5,951 bases of DNA from an uncultured Bacteroidota bacterium (lineage in GTDB: Bacteria > Bacteroidota > Bacteroidia > Chitinophagales > Chitinophagaceae), in contig CAMLEX010000335.1 in the NCBI GenBank assembly GCA_946479055.1, positions 1-5,951 of the forward strand. Reading direction: 5' to 3'. Below, one piece after another: positions 1 to 5,951 of this stretch. The translations under genes and the position numbers were made by a program. Position 1 is the stretch's first letter. Each line of letters opens with the position of its first letter. Below the pieces are notes generated by a model. The model was not told where the DNA came from, did not search any database, and saw nothing but the letters and a program-made list of their open reading frames with translations.

Positions 1-2
1 TA

Positions 3-1019
3 CTAATGAGTTCCTGATGATAATCTTTCGACCAATTCAGAAGCTATTACAATCTTTTCGCTGGCCAGGTTAAAATCTTTTTTTTCTATTCCCTTAAAAA
101 GTATAGTTGCCGCAGTTTTGCCCATTTCGAAAGCAGGTTGAGTAATTGTGGACAGAGGTGGATCTAATAGCAATGCTGTTTGAAGATTGGTAAAGCTAAC
201 CAGTTTTACATTATTTGGTATGGAGAGATTAAGATCTTTGCAGGCAAGATATACGGGAGCGGTAAGTTTTTCTACTGATACAATAATACCATCTGGTCTC
301 TCCTTCTTGTTCAGCATTTTTTTTATAATAGCGTAATTTTCATCGAAACTATTGCCACATAAGACAATGTCCGATTCGGCAGTTTTAATGCCACAATTTT
401 CAAGTCCACTCATATATCCTTCCATCCGGTTTTTGCTGATGGACATGTTTGGTGAAATGGACAAATAAGCGATTTTAATGCACCCCATTTCAACTAAGTG
501 TTGCACCGCTTTATAGCTGCTTTCAAAATCATCCGTGATAACTTTTGCTGTTGCTACATCATCACACACCCTGTCAAAAAACACGATCGGAATACCGGAA
601 GAGGCTGCTTCCTTTATATGATTCCCCGAAATGGTTTCTTTCGATACTGAAATCAGTATGCCATCTACTCTGCCGCTTTTAAATTCATGAAGTATCGCTT
701 CTTCCCGTTCAAAACTTTCATGAGTAAGATATATCAATACATGGTAGCCTTTGTCGTTGGCAACAGATTCAATACCATTTATTGCCAAAGAAAAAAAACT
801 ATCAGTTACTTCTGGCAACACTACAGCTATTGTCCTGCTCTTTTGCACCCGCAGGCTACTGGCATAAGAATTAAGCACATAGTTTCTTTTTTTAGCTAAG
901 GCAACTACTTTTTCTTTGGTTTCGTTGCTGATCTCATGGCTATCTCTTAATGCCCTGGAAACTGTAGCAATAGAAAGGTTGAGCTCTTTTGCTAAATCTT
1001 TAATTGTGGTAGTGCTCAT
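3..1019 (-). CDS. LacI/GalR-family transcriptional regulator
   Basis: Complete 338-residue protein, the normal length for LacI/GalR regulators; ATG at 1019 and TAG at 3-5. An N-terminal helix-turn-helix spans about residues 5-24 (TIKDLAKELNLSIATVSRAL). The hinge helix follows around 50-60, with the minor-groove leucine at L56 in 'ASSLR'. A periplasmic-binding-protein-like sensor domain runs from about 62 to the end. Within it are 'VFFDR' (146-150), 'NRMEGY' (197-202) and 'QPAFEMGKTAA' (294-304), segments that in the family shape the ligand pocket and dimer interface. The usual pocket Asp of 'GFDD'-type motifs is replaced by 'SFTN' (275-278). It is divergent from the inositol oxygenase gene, and a perfect palindromic operator lies 54 nt upstream of its start, so autoregulation is likely. 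The effector cannot be read from sequence; inositol, glucuronate or a related sugar is an inference from the neighbours. Confidence 0.95.
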   Translation of the reverse strand: MSTTTIKDLAKELNLSIATVSRALRDSHEISNETKEKVVALAKKRNYVLNSYASSLRVQKSRTIAVVLPEVTDSFFSLAINGIESVANDKGYHVLIYLTHESFEREEAILHEFKSGRVDGILISVSKETISGNHIKEAASSGIPIVFFDRVCDDVATAKVITDDFESSYKAVQHLVEMGCIKIAYLSISPNMSISKNRMEGYMSGLENCGIKTAESDIVLCGNSFDENYAIIKKMLNKKERPDGIIVSVEKLTAPVYLACKDLNLSIPNNVKLVSFTNLQTALLLDPPLSTITQPAFEMGKTAATILFKGIEKKDFNLASEKIVIASELVERLSSGTH

Positions 1020-1073
1020 TGTATGGCGGTAATAAAATAATGTTTCAGGTAAATGTAAAATTAGCCTAAATCC

Positions 1074-1087
1074 CGTAAACGTTTACG
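1074..1087. promoter_or_regulatory. LacI-family operator (perfect 14-bp palindrome)
   Basis: CGTAAACGTTTACG is identical to its own reverse complement and centred on a CpG step (1080/1081). This is the classic form of LacI/GalR-family operators, in which a hinge-helix leucine wedges into the central CpG; the adjacent regulator has that leucine at residue 56. The site lies 54 nt upstream of the regulator's ATG and 246 nt upstream of the MIOX ATG. Repression of the regulator's own promoter is therefore the easiest reading, with control of MIOX possible. No second copy was found in the gap before the SusC-like gene. Confidence 0.8.
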
Positions 1088-1208
1088 TAAATAAATAAGT
1101 GGAAAACCATTTCTGTTTCAATAAAAAATTGTCATTTTAACACGAATTAGTAGTAACGATAACATTGCTTCCTTATGAGATGGTCAGTACTTTCTTCTTT
1201 ACTGTCTT

Positions 1209-1230
1209 TACAGATATTCTCAGGTCTGTA
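1209..1230. repeat. Short inverted repeat TACAGA-N10-TCTGTA
   Basis: Two perfect 6-nt arms (1209-1214 and 1225-1230) flank a 10-nt spacer. The left arm can also pair with CTGT at 1202-1205 (CTGT-CTTT-ACAG), so two mutually exclusive small hairpins are possible in an MIOX leader transcript. It could instead be a dimeric protein-binding site or chance; the stems are short and there is no following T-run, so it is not a terminator. Confidence 0.3.
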
Positions 1231-1246
1231 TATTAATGAGGCTTCG

Positions 1247-1268
1247 TTGTATTCTACTTGTATTCTAC
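1247..1268. repeat. Perfect 11-bp tandem direct repeat (TTGTATTCTAC x2) upstream of MIOX
   Basis: TTGTATTCTAC occurs at 1247-1257 and again immediately at 1258-1268 with no mismatch. The 11-bp period is about one helical turn, so both copies present the same DNA face. This is the usual geometry for activators that bind direct repeats, such as OmpR-type response regulators or AraC-family proteins. It ends 65 nt before the MIOX ATG, in the position expected for an activator site. The repeat is seen directly; its role as a binding site is inference. Confidence 0.5.
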
Positions 1269-1333
1269 CCCGTACAAATTTTACTTAAGACTTCAGTTGA
1301 ATAATTCATTCAATTTATAAAATTTATACTCTT

Positions 1334-2209
1334 ATGTCAGCACATAGCTTCGAAGCGGTTCCGCTTAAAAACCTTGATGAATGGGAGGACGATTTGATAC
1401 GTCGGTATCCCGATCCTGAAACGATTGCTTCAGCAAAATCTACGGAAGAGTACAGGAACTATGATAATCCTGAAAGAGACACGGTGAGGGAATTTTACCG
1501 GCTGAACCACACTCACCAGACATATGAGTTTGTACAGCAAAAACGAAATGAGTTCCTGAAGTTTAATAAAAAAGAAATGACCGTATGGGATGCATTTGAT
1601 TTTCTTAACCAACTGGTTGATGATTCCGATCCTGACACGGATCTTGACCAGTTGCAACATTTATTGCAAACATCGGAAGCTATCCGGCGGGATGGCCATC
1701 CGGACTGGATGGTGCTTACCGGCCTTATGCATGATATGGGAAAAGTGCTTTGCCTGTTTGGAGAACCGCAATGGGCTGTTGTTGGCGATACTTTCCCGGT
1801 AGGTTGCGCTTATTCGGATAAGATTGTCTATACAGAGTTTTTCAAAGAAAATTCGGATTTTTGTAATCCGGATTACAACACTAAATATGGGGTGTACTCT
1901 CCTAACTGCGGATTAAGAAATGTAACGATGTCCTGGGGTCACGATGAGTATGTTTACCAGATGATGAAAGACTATATACCCGAAGGAGGATTATATATGT
2001 TACGCTATCATTCATTTTATGCCTGGCACCGGGAAGGCGCATATGATCACCTGCTCGACGATCATGACCGTGAAATGCTCAAATGGGTAAAACTGTTTAA
2101 TCCTTATGATCTCTACTCCAAAAGCCCCGAACCTCCCGACTGGAAAAAACTAAGACCTTATTACGAAGACCTTGCGGCTAAATATTTACCGGCAACATTG
2201 AAGTTCTGA
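1334..2209 (+). CDS. Inositol oxygenase (myo-inositol oxygenase, MIOX)
   Basis: Complete 291-residue protein, close to the length of animal MIOX. The family's mixed-valent diiron enzyme uses O2 to cleave myo-inositol to D-glucuronate in the cytoplasm. All six metal ligands known from mouse MIOX are present at matching spacing: H109, H133 and D134 (in 'LMHDMGK'), H203 (in 'SWGHDEY'), H226 (in 'RYHSFYAWH') and D259 (in 'NPYDLYSK'). Substrate-contact residues also line up: R41, D96, D99, K137, D152, S227 and K263. The segment 'GEPQWAVVGDTFPVG' (143-157) is a family hallmark. There is no signal peptide. The ATG at 1334 is chosen because the next Met is at residue 82, inside the conserved fold. 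The gene is divergent from a LacI-type regulator and 140 nt upstream of a SusC-like gene. D-glucuronate would normally feed a uronate isomerase pathway, not seen here. MIOX is much rarer in bacteria than the NAD-dependent Iol route. Confidence 0.97.
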   Translation: MSAHSFEAVPLKNLDEWEDDLIRRYPDPETIASAKSTEEYRNYDNPERDTVREFYRLNHTHQTYEFVQQKRNEFLKFNKKEMTVWDAFDFLNQLVDDSDPDTDLDQLQHLLQTSEAIRRDGHPDWMVLTGLMHDMGKVLCLFGEPQWAVVGDTFPVGCAYSDKIVYTEFFKENSDFCNPDYNTKYGVYSPNCGLRNVTMSWGHDEYVYQMMKDYIPEGGLYMLRYHSFYAWHREGAYDHLLDDHDREMLKWVKLFNPYDLYSKSPEPPDWKKLRPYYEDLAAKYLPATLKF

Positions 2210-2349
2210 TTAACCGGTGTCGGAGAAAATTAAAAAGTGAAAGGAAATGATTTTTTTTTCATTAAAATAATTAACGACGATAAATATTTATAAAACCAAT
2301 AAAAAATGGAAAGCCTGTTTTCAATTTGCTTAACTAAAAACTAACTACT
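2210..2349. other. AT-rich gap between MIOX and SusC-like genes
   Basis: This 140-nt stretch could hold a promoter for the SusC/SusD pair or simply be an operon spacer. TCAATTTG (2321-2328) matches five of the six fixed positions of the Bacteroidota -7 consensus TAnnTTTG, but it has no visible -33 partner and would leave only about 15 nt of leader. AATGA and TCATT (2246-2250 and 2259-2263) flank a run of T, giving a weak hairpin that is not a convincing terminator. A 12-bp AT palindrome ATAAATATTTAT lies at 2280-2291. No strong Shine-Dalgarno site precedes the ATG at 2350. No copy of the CGTAAACGTTTACG operator is present. Confidence 0.5.
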
Positions 2350-5300
2350 ATGGTAAGAACTACTAACCAATGCTTGCTTCGTTTCCTTTTGTTACCAGCC
2401 ATCCTTACATTTCTCTTTTCGTTTCTTGTAACGACGGCTCAGGCACAGGAAAAGAAGATCCAGGGTACGGTAAAAGATGCAAAAGGCAGCCCTGTGCCAT
2501 CGGTAACGGTAGCTGTAAAAGGAACAACAGTTTCTACAGTTACTGCAGAAGATGGATCTTTTACTATCAACGCTAAACAAGGTGATGCACTTGTTTTCAG
2601 CGCTGTTTCTTTTGAAACCGCAGAAACAAAAATTGGCTCTGCCTCTACTTACGATTTAGTACTAACCAGTACATCTACGACATTAAGTGATGTAGTGGTA
2701 GTGGGCTATGGCCGGAGTTCCCGTAAAAATTTATCAAGTTCCATTACCACGATTAAGCCGGAAGATCTTAACCGGGGTGCTATCAGTGATGTAGGGCAAT
2801 TATTACAAGGTAAAGTAGCGGGGTTGAATATTACTTCGAGTGGTGATCCTAACAGGACTGCGGCTGTTATTTTACGCGGTGCTTCTACACTAAACAGTTC
2901 TCAAGGTCCCTTTTATGTTATTGATGGGATACCAGGTGCTGATATAGCTACAATTGCACCTGATGATATTGCAACCATAGACATTTTGAAAGATGCTGCT
3001 GCAACAGCTATTTATGGAAACCGTGCTGCCAATGGTGTAATAATAGTAACTACAAAAAAAGGAAAGAAAGGACAGGCACAGATAGCCTATAGTGGTTATG
3101 CAGGAACAGAAAAAGTTTCCAGCCAATTAGATATGATGGATGCTACCCAGTTGAGGGCTTTTGTTACCAAAAATAATCTGGCATTTACCCCGGCTGATGA
3201 TAAAGGAGCCAATACGGACTGGCAAAAAGCAGTAGAAAAAAGTTCCGCTTTTTCCCATAACCATAATATTTCTTTTGGTGGTGGTACTGAACATGGCACT
3301 TATAATGCAAGTTTGAACTATCTGAGTAAGGAAGGTATCCTTTTAAACAGCGACCTTAAACGTGTTATTGCCCGTTTATCCATGGAGCAATATGTATTGA
3401 ATGATAAAATAAAATTTGGGTTGAATGTAAGTAATTCAAACAGCAGCGCTAATGATCTTCCCTACCGAAATACCATTTTGTTACAATCAGCTTTATACCT
3501 GCCGGTATCCCCTGTAAAAAATGACGATGGTAGTTATTTTGAAAATTTTGTAAAGACAGGTTATTATAATCCCGTAGCTATGCTGAACAATAGCCAGATG
3601 AATACCAAATACAACCTGTTAATTGGTAGCTTTACTACGCAGGTAAAATTGCCTTTTGGATTCACATACGATTTAAATCTTTCTTACCAGAATTCATCTT
3701 ACTTGCTTGGTTCATACCTGGACAAATATTATACTAAGAATTATAATGGTATGTACGACAATCCTGATCCTACTTTGTACGGTCATGGGTTACAAACTTT
3801 TGGTACAAATGGCCAGGCCACCCGCAGTTCATTCCAGGATAGAAAAAAAGTATTGGAAACATTTTTAACCTGGGATAAAAAAATAGGGGACCATACTATC
3901 AATGCCGTTGCGGGATATTCATGGCAGGACAATATAATCGGAGATGGCTTCCAGGCCACAACCAGTAATTTTCCAGTTGATAATACAGGGTATAATAATT
4001 TAACGTTGAGCAGCCCGTCAACCTATGGCAGTGGTTTATATTTTGGTGCAGGTGGTGCTTATCAGCAAACCCAGTTAATTTCAGATTTTGCAAGAGTAAA
4101 TTATAACTACCAGGAAAAATATTTATTACAAGGTTCTTTAAGGAGGGATGGGAGTTCAGTTTTTGGTAAGAATAATCAATGGGGTATATTCCCCTCTGTA
4201 GGTGCAGCCTGGAGAATTAACAAGGAAGCATTTATGCAAAATCAAGACCTTTTCAGCGATTTAAAATTGAGGGTCAGTTATGGTGTTACCGGTAATGCAT
4301 CAGGCTTTAATGCATACACGGCACAGTTTATTTCTGGTAACCTCGGCACCTACTATTACAATGGAGTAGGGTTAACAGCTGCTTATGGGCCAACACAGGC
4401 TGCTAACGTCGATCTGCAGTGGGAAAAAACAGCCACTACTAATATTGGGTTAGATTTTACGATATTGAAAGGCAAACTAAGTGGATCACTGGATTGGTAT
4501 AACAAGAATACAACAGGAATGATTTGGAATTATTCTGTTGACCCTATGCTTGTCCCTCGCGGAACTATTGTAGCCAATGGTGGCAGTATTAATAACAAGG
4601 GTATTGAGTTAAGTTTAAATGCTACACCGGTTAATAGTAAGGATTTTAGCTGGACTACCAGTTTAAACCTTGCTCATAATAAAAATGTAATCACAAGCTT
4701 GAAAAATCCATTATTTGCCGGTGGCGATTCAGTTAGAGCAGCCTTTCCTGAAGGCAGCGGACAATCAGGTACTGCAGTACAACTATTAAAGCAAGGGTAT
4801 CCATTAGGCCAGTTCTTTACCTTTAAATATGCTGGCAAAGATGCAAGCGGTGTTTCTCAATTTCTTGATGCGGATGGCAAACTAACAACGGATCCTAATA
4901 AAGCAAAGTTTTATTATGCTGGTAATGCCCAGCCCAAATTAATAGCAGGCTGGTCTAATAATCTGAAGTATAAGAATTTCGACCTGAATATATTTATCAG
5001 AGGAGTATTTGGTAACAAGATATTCAATGCTACACGTGCTGATTTGTTCAGGCCAACTACTGCGATGAGTACAAACATTCTGTCAGATGCAGCCGATGAA
5101 TCACCCGCTGATGGCAATGCATACAGGTATTCTACCCGTTTTATAGAAAGCGGCAGTTATGTAAGGTTTGATAATGCCACATTGGGTTATAACATAAAAG
5201 ATATAGGTAAGTATATTAAAATGTTGAGGGTATATACATCTGTGAACAATCTTTTTGTAATCACCGGGTATAAAGGTGTAGATCCTGAAGTTAATCAGGG

Positions 5301-5382
5301 TGGTATAGCGCCGGGTGTAGATTACAATAATTTCTATCCCAAAACCCGTACTTTCTTATTTGGTGTAAATGTATCCTTCTAA
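2350..5382 (+). CDS. SusC/RagA-family TonB-linked outer-membrane receptor
   Basis: Complete 1010-residue protein, normal length for the family. A signal peptide covers about residues 1-32 (hydrophobic core LLRFLLLPAILTFLFSFLV, cleavage near 'AQA'). A carboxypeptidase-regulatory-like beta-sandwich follows at about 37-106 ('IQGTVKDAKGSPVP'). The conserved 'SDVVVVGYG' segment (113-121) leads into the plug domain (about 122-237), with the SusC/RagA hallmarks 'LLQGKVAGLN', 'ILRGASTLNSSQGPFYVIDG' and 'DILKDAAATAIYGNRAANG', ending 'VIIVTTKKG'. The rest is a 22-strand-type barrel that ends in the aromatic beta-signal 'FLFGVNVSF'. No N-terminal secretin/TonB (STN) domain precedes the beta-sandwich, so it is not the kind that signals to an anti-sigma factor. 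With the SusD-like lipoprotein it should form a lidded, TonB-powered importer. Its ligand is unknown; the adjacent inositol oxygenase hints at an inositol-containing one. Confidence 0.96.
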   Translation: MVRTTNQCLLRFLLLPAILTFLFSFLVTTAQAQEKKIQGTVKDAKGSPVPSVTVAVKGTTVSTVTAEDGSFTINAKQGDALVFSAVSFETAETKIGSASTYDLVLTSTSTTLSDVVVVGYGRSSRKNLSSSITTIKPEDLNRGAISDVGQLLQGKVAGLNITSSGDPNRTAAVILRGASTLNSSQGPFYVIDGIPGADIATIAPDDIATIDILKDAAATAIYGNRAANGVIIVTTKKGKKGQAQIAYSGYAGTEKVSSQLDMMDATQLRAFVTKNNLAFTPADDKGANTDWQKAVEKSSAFSHNHNISFGGGTEHGTYNASLNYLSKEGILLNSDLKRVIARLSMEQYVLNDKIKFGLNVSNSNSSANDLPYRNTILLQSALYLPVSPVKNDDGSYFENFVKTGYYNPVAMLNNSQMNTKYNLLIGSFTTQVKLPFGFTYDLNLSYQNSSYLLGSYLDKYYTKNYNGMYDNPDPTLYGHGLQTFGTNGQATRSSFQDRKKVLETFLTWDKKIGDHTINAVAGYSWQDNIIGDGFQATTSNFPVDNTGYNNLTLSSPSTYGSGLYFGAGGAYQQTQLISDFARVNYNYQEKYLLQGSLRRDGSSVFGKNNQWGIFPSVGAAWRINKEAFMQNQDLFSDLKLRVSYGVTGNASGFNAYTAQFISGNLGTYYYNGVGLTAAYGPTQAANVDLQWEKTATTNIGLDFTILKGKLSGSLDWYNKNTTGMIWNYSVDPMLVPRGTIVANGGSINNKGIELSLNATPVNSKDFSWTTSLNLAHNKNVITSLKNPLFAGGDSVRAAFPEGSGQSGTAVQLLKQGYPLGQFFTFKYAGKDASGVSQFLDADGKLTTDPNKAKFYYAGNAQPKLIAGWSNNLKYKNFDLNIFIRGVFGNKIFNATRADLFRPTTAMSTNILSDAADESPADGNAYRYSTRFIESGSYVRFDNATLGYNIKDIGKYIKMLRVYTSVNNLFVITGYKGVDPEVNQGGIAPGVDYNNFYPKTRTFLFGVNVSF

Positions 5383-5405
5383 TCAAACCTGTTAAATAAT
5401 AAATC

Positions 5406-5951
5406 ATGAAAAAGTTATTAACTTATATTGCTTTTCCTGTGTTGTTACTGGGCACTTTAAGCTCATGTCATAAACTGGATATTCCCATTACAACACAATT
5501 GACACCGGATATTTTTCCGCAGGATTCTGCTCAATTCATTTCTGCCTCGGGTCCGGTTTATGTGGCATTAAGGGGAAACTATGCTACTGAATATTTTTTT
5601 CAGCAATGTTATAGCACCGATGAAGGTATAATGCCTGCAAGAGGTGGTAACTGGTACGATGGGGGACAAAACGTACAGATGCACTACCATAACTGGTCTA
5701 AAGACAATGGCTATGTAAATGGTAACTGGACCTGGTTGGCTACCATTATTGGTGTTGCGAATCAAACACTTTCTATACTGAATACAACAGAGCCTGAAGG
5801 TGCTGCAAAAAATACTAATCTTGCCGAAATAAAGATGGTAAGGGCATTAGCCTATTTTATGCTGATGGACAATTATGGTAATGTACCGCTTGATACTGCT
5901 TATGGTGACTTTTCACCACACCCCACTATACCCAGGGCGCAGGTTTTTGGT
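5406..5951 (+). CDS. SusD/RagB-family surface lipoprotein, N-terminal part (runs off window)
   Basis: Open reading frame from ATG at 5406 to the window end: 182 codons with no stop, so it is cut by the window rather than broken. The family is usually about 450-650 residues. A lipoprotein signal peptide ends in the lipobox 'LSSC' with the lipidated cysteine at residue 21, followed by 'HKLDIP', the usual SusD style. 'TPDIFPQDSAQF' and 'GPVYVALRG' (33-57) and the helix 'EIKMVRALAYFMLMDNYGNVPLDT' region (141-164) match the SusD N-terminal domain with its TPR-like helices ('RALAYF...L...YG.VPL'). It starts 23 nt after the SusC-like stop, so the two are almost surely co-transcribed and form one importer, with SusD as the ligand-binding lid. 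An aromatic-rich stretch (about 93-110, with H, Y and W) is notable but has no assigned role. Confidence 0.93.
   Translation, partial: MKKLLTYIAFPVLLLGTLSSCHKLDIPITTQLTPDIFPQDSAQFISASGPVYVALRGNYATEYFFQQCYSTDEGIMPARGGNWYDGGQNVQMHYHNWSKDNGYVNGNWTWLATIIGVANQTLSILNTTEPEGAAKNTNLAEIKMVRALAYFMLMDNYGNVPLDTAYGDFSPHPTIPRAQVFG

Larger units (their letters stand above)
1020..1333. other. Divergent regulatory region between lacI-type gene and MIOX gene
   Basis: This 314-nt non-coding stretch must carry the promoters of both flanking genes. On the lacI side it holds the 14-bp palindromic operator. In the middle is an inverted repeat TACAGA/TCTGTA, and nearer MIOX an 11-bp tandem repeat. On the minus strand, TAATTTTA (plus-strand 1056-1063) matches five of the six fixed positions of the Bacteroidota -7 consensus TAnnTTTG; it lies just inside the operator, but no good -33 element was seen. 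No convincing -7 element was found for MIOX. The last 22 nt before the MIOX start are almost pure A/T and contain AATTTATA twice (1312-1319 and 1321-1328), like the A/U-rich unstructured leaders that Bacteroidota use instead of a Shine-Dalgarno site. Confidence 0.7.

Noticed and set aside
1175..1288. A 37-codon plus-strand ORF (ATG at 1175, TAA at 1286-1288) in the divergent region, starting MRWSVLSSLL.
   Set aside because: No recognisable motif, no ribosome-binding context, and it overlaps the repeats of the regulatory region; an ORF this short is expected by chance.
1690..1701. A 12-bp palindrome GGATGGCCATCC inside the MIOX gene.
   Set aside because: It lies in conserved coding sequence (around D120-P123) and shows no resemblance to the LacI operator, so it is probably incidental.
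2214..2223. Possible terminator hairpin CCG-GTGT-CGG just after the MIOX stop.
   Set aside because: The stem is only 3 bp and no T-run follows directly, so it is not supportable as a terminator.
2179..2290. The 10-bp palindrome TAAATATTTA occurs at 2179-2188 and 2281-2290, flanking the MIOX stop region.
   Set aside because: Pure A/T words of this length are common in AT-rich DNA, and the first copy is coding; no target-site or element structure joins them.
2890..3126. A 78-codon minus-strand ORF, and similar small ones across the regulator, MIOX, SusC-like and SusD-like genes.
   Set aside because: They are antisense or out-of-frame shadows of strongly conserved coding sequence, with low-complexity composition and no family motifs.

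Overview
The window looks like chromosomal DNA from an aerobic member of the Bacteroidota, probably in or near the Chitinophagaceae. The evidence is a SusC/SusD-type outer-membrane pair, the SusD start with its 'TPDIFPQDSAQF...GPVYVALRG' style, AT-rich gene leaders without clear Shine-Dalgarno sites, and moderate-to-low GC. The family placement is inference from protein style, not from a search.

Layout. A complete LacI/GalR-family regulator gene occupies 3-1019 on the minus strand. It is divergent from a complete myo-inositol oxygenase (MIOX) gene at 1334-2209 on the plus strand. The 314-nt divergent region holds a perfect 14-bp palindrome with a central CpG (1074-1087), which is a textbook LacI-family operator. 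It also holds a perfect 11-bp tandem direct repeat (1247-1268) and a small inverted repeat (1209-1230). After a 140-nt AT-rich gap come a complete SusC/RagA-type TonB-dependent receptor (2350-5382) and, 23 nt later, the first 182 codons of a SusD-like lipoprotein that runs off the window (5406-5951).

How the parts may fit. MIOX opens the myo-inositol ring with O2 to give D-glucuronate. SusC/SusD pairs bring oligomeric or bulky ligands across the outer membrane. The LacI-type protein probably senses a small sugar-like ligand and controls itself, and perhaps the oxygenase and the importer. The simplest reading is an inositol (or inositol-conjugate) uptake-and-oxidation locus built on a SusCD transporter. 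Only the individual gene identities are firm; the link between SusCD and inositol is an inference from adjacency. No mobile element, RNA gene or CRISPR array was seen.
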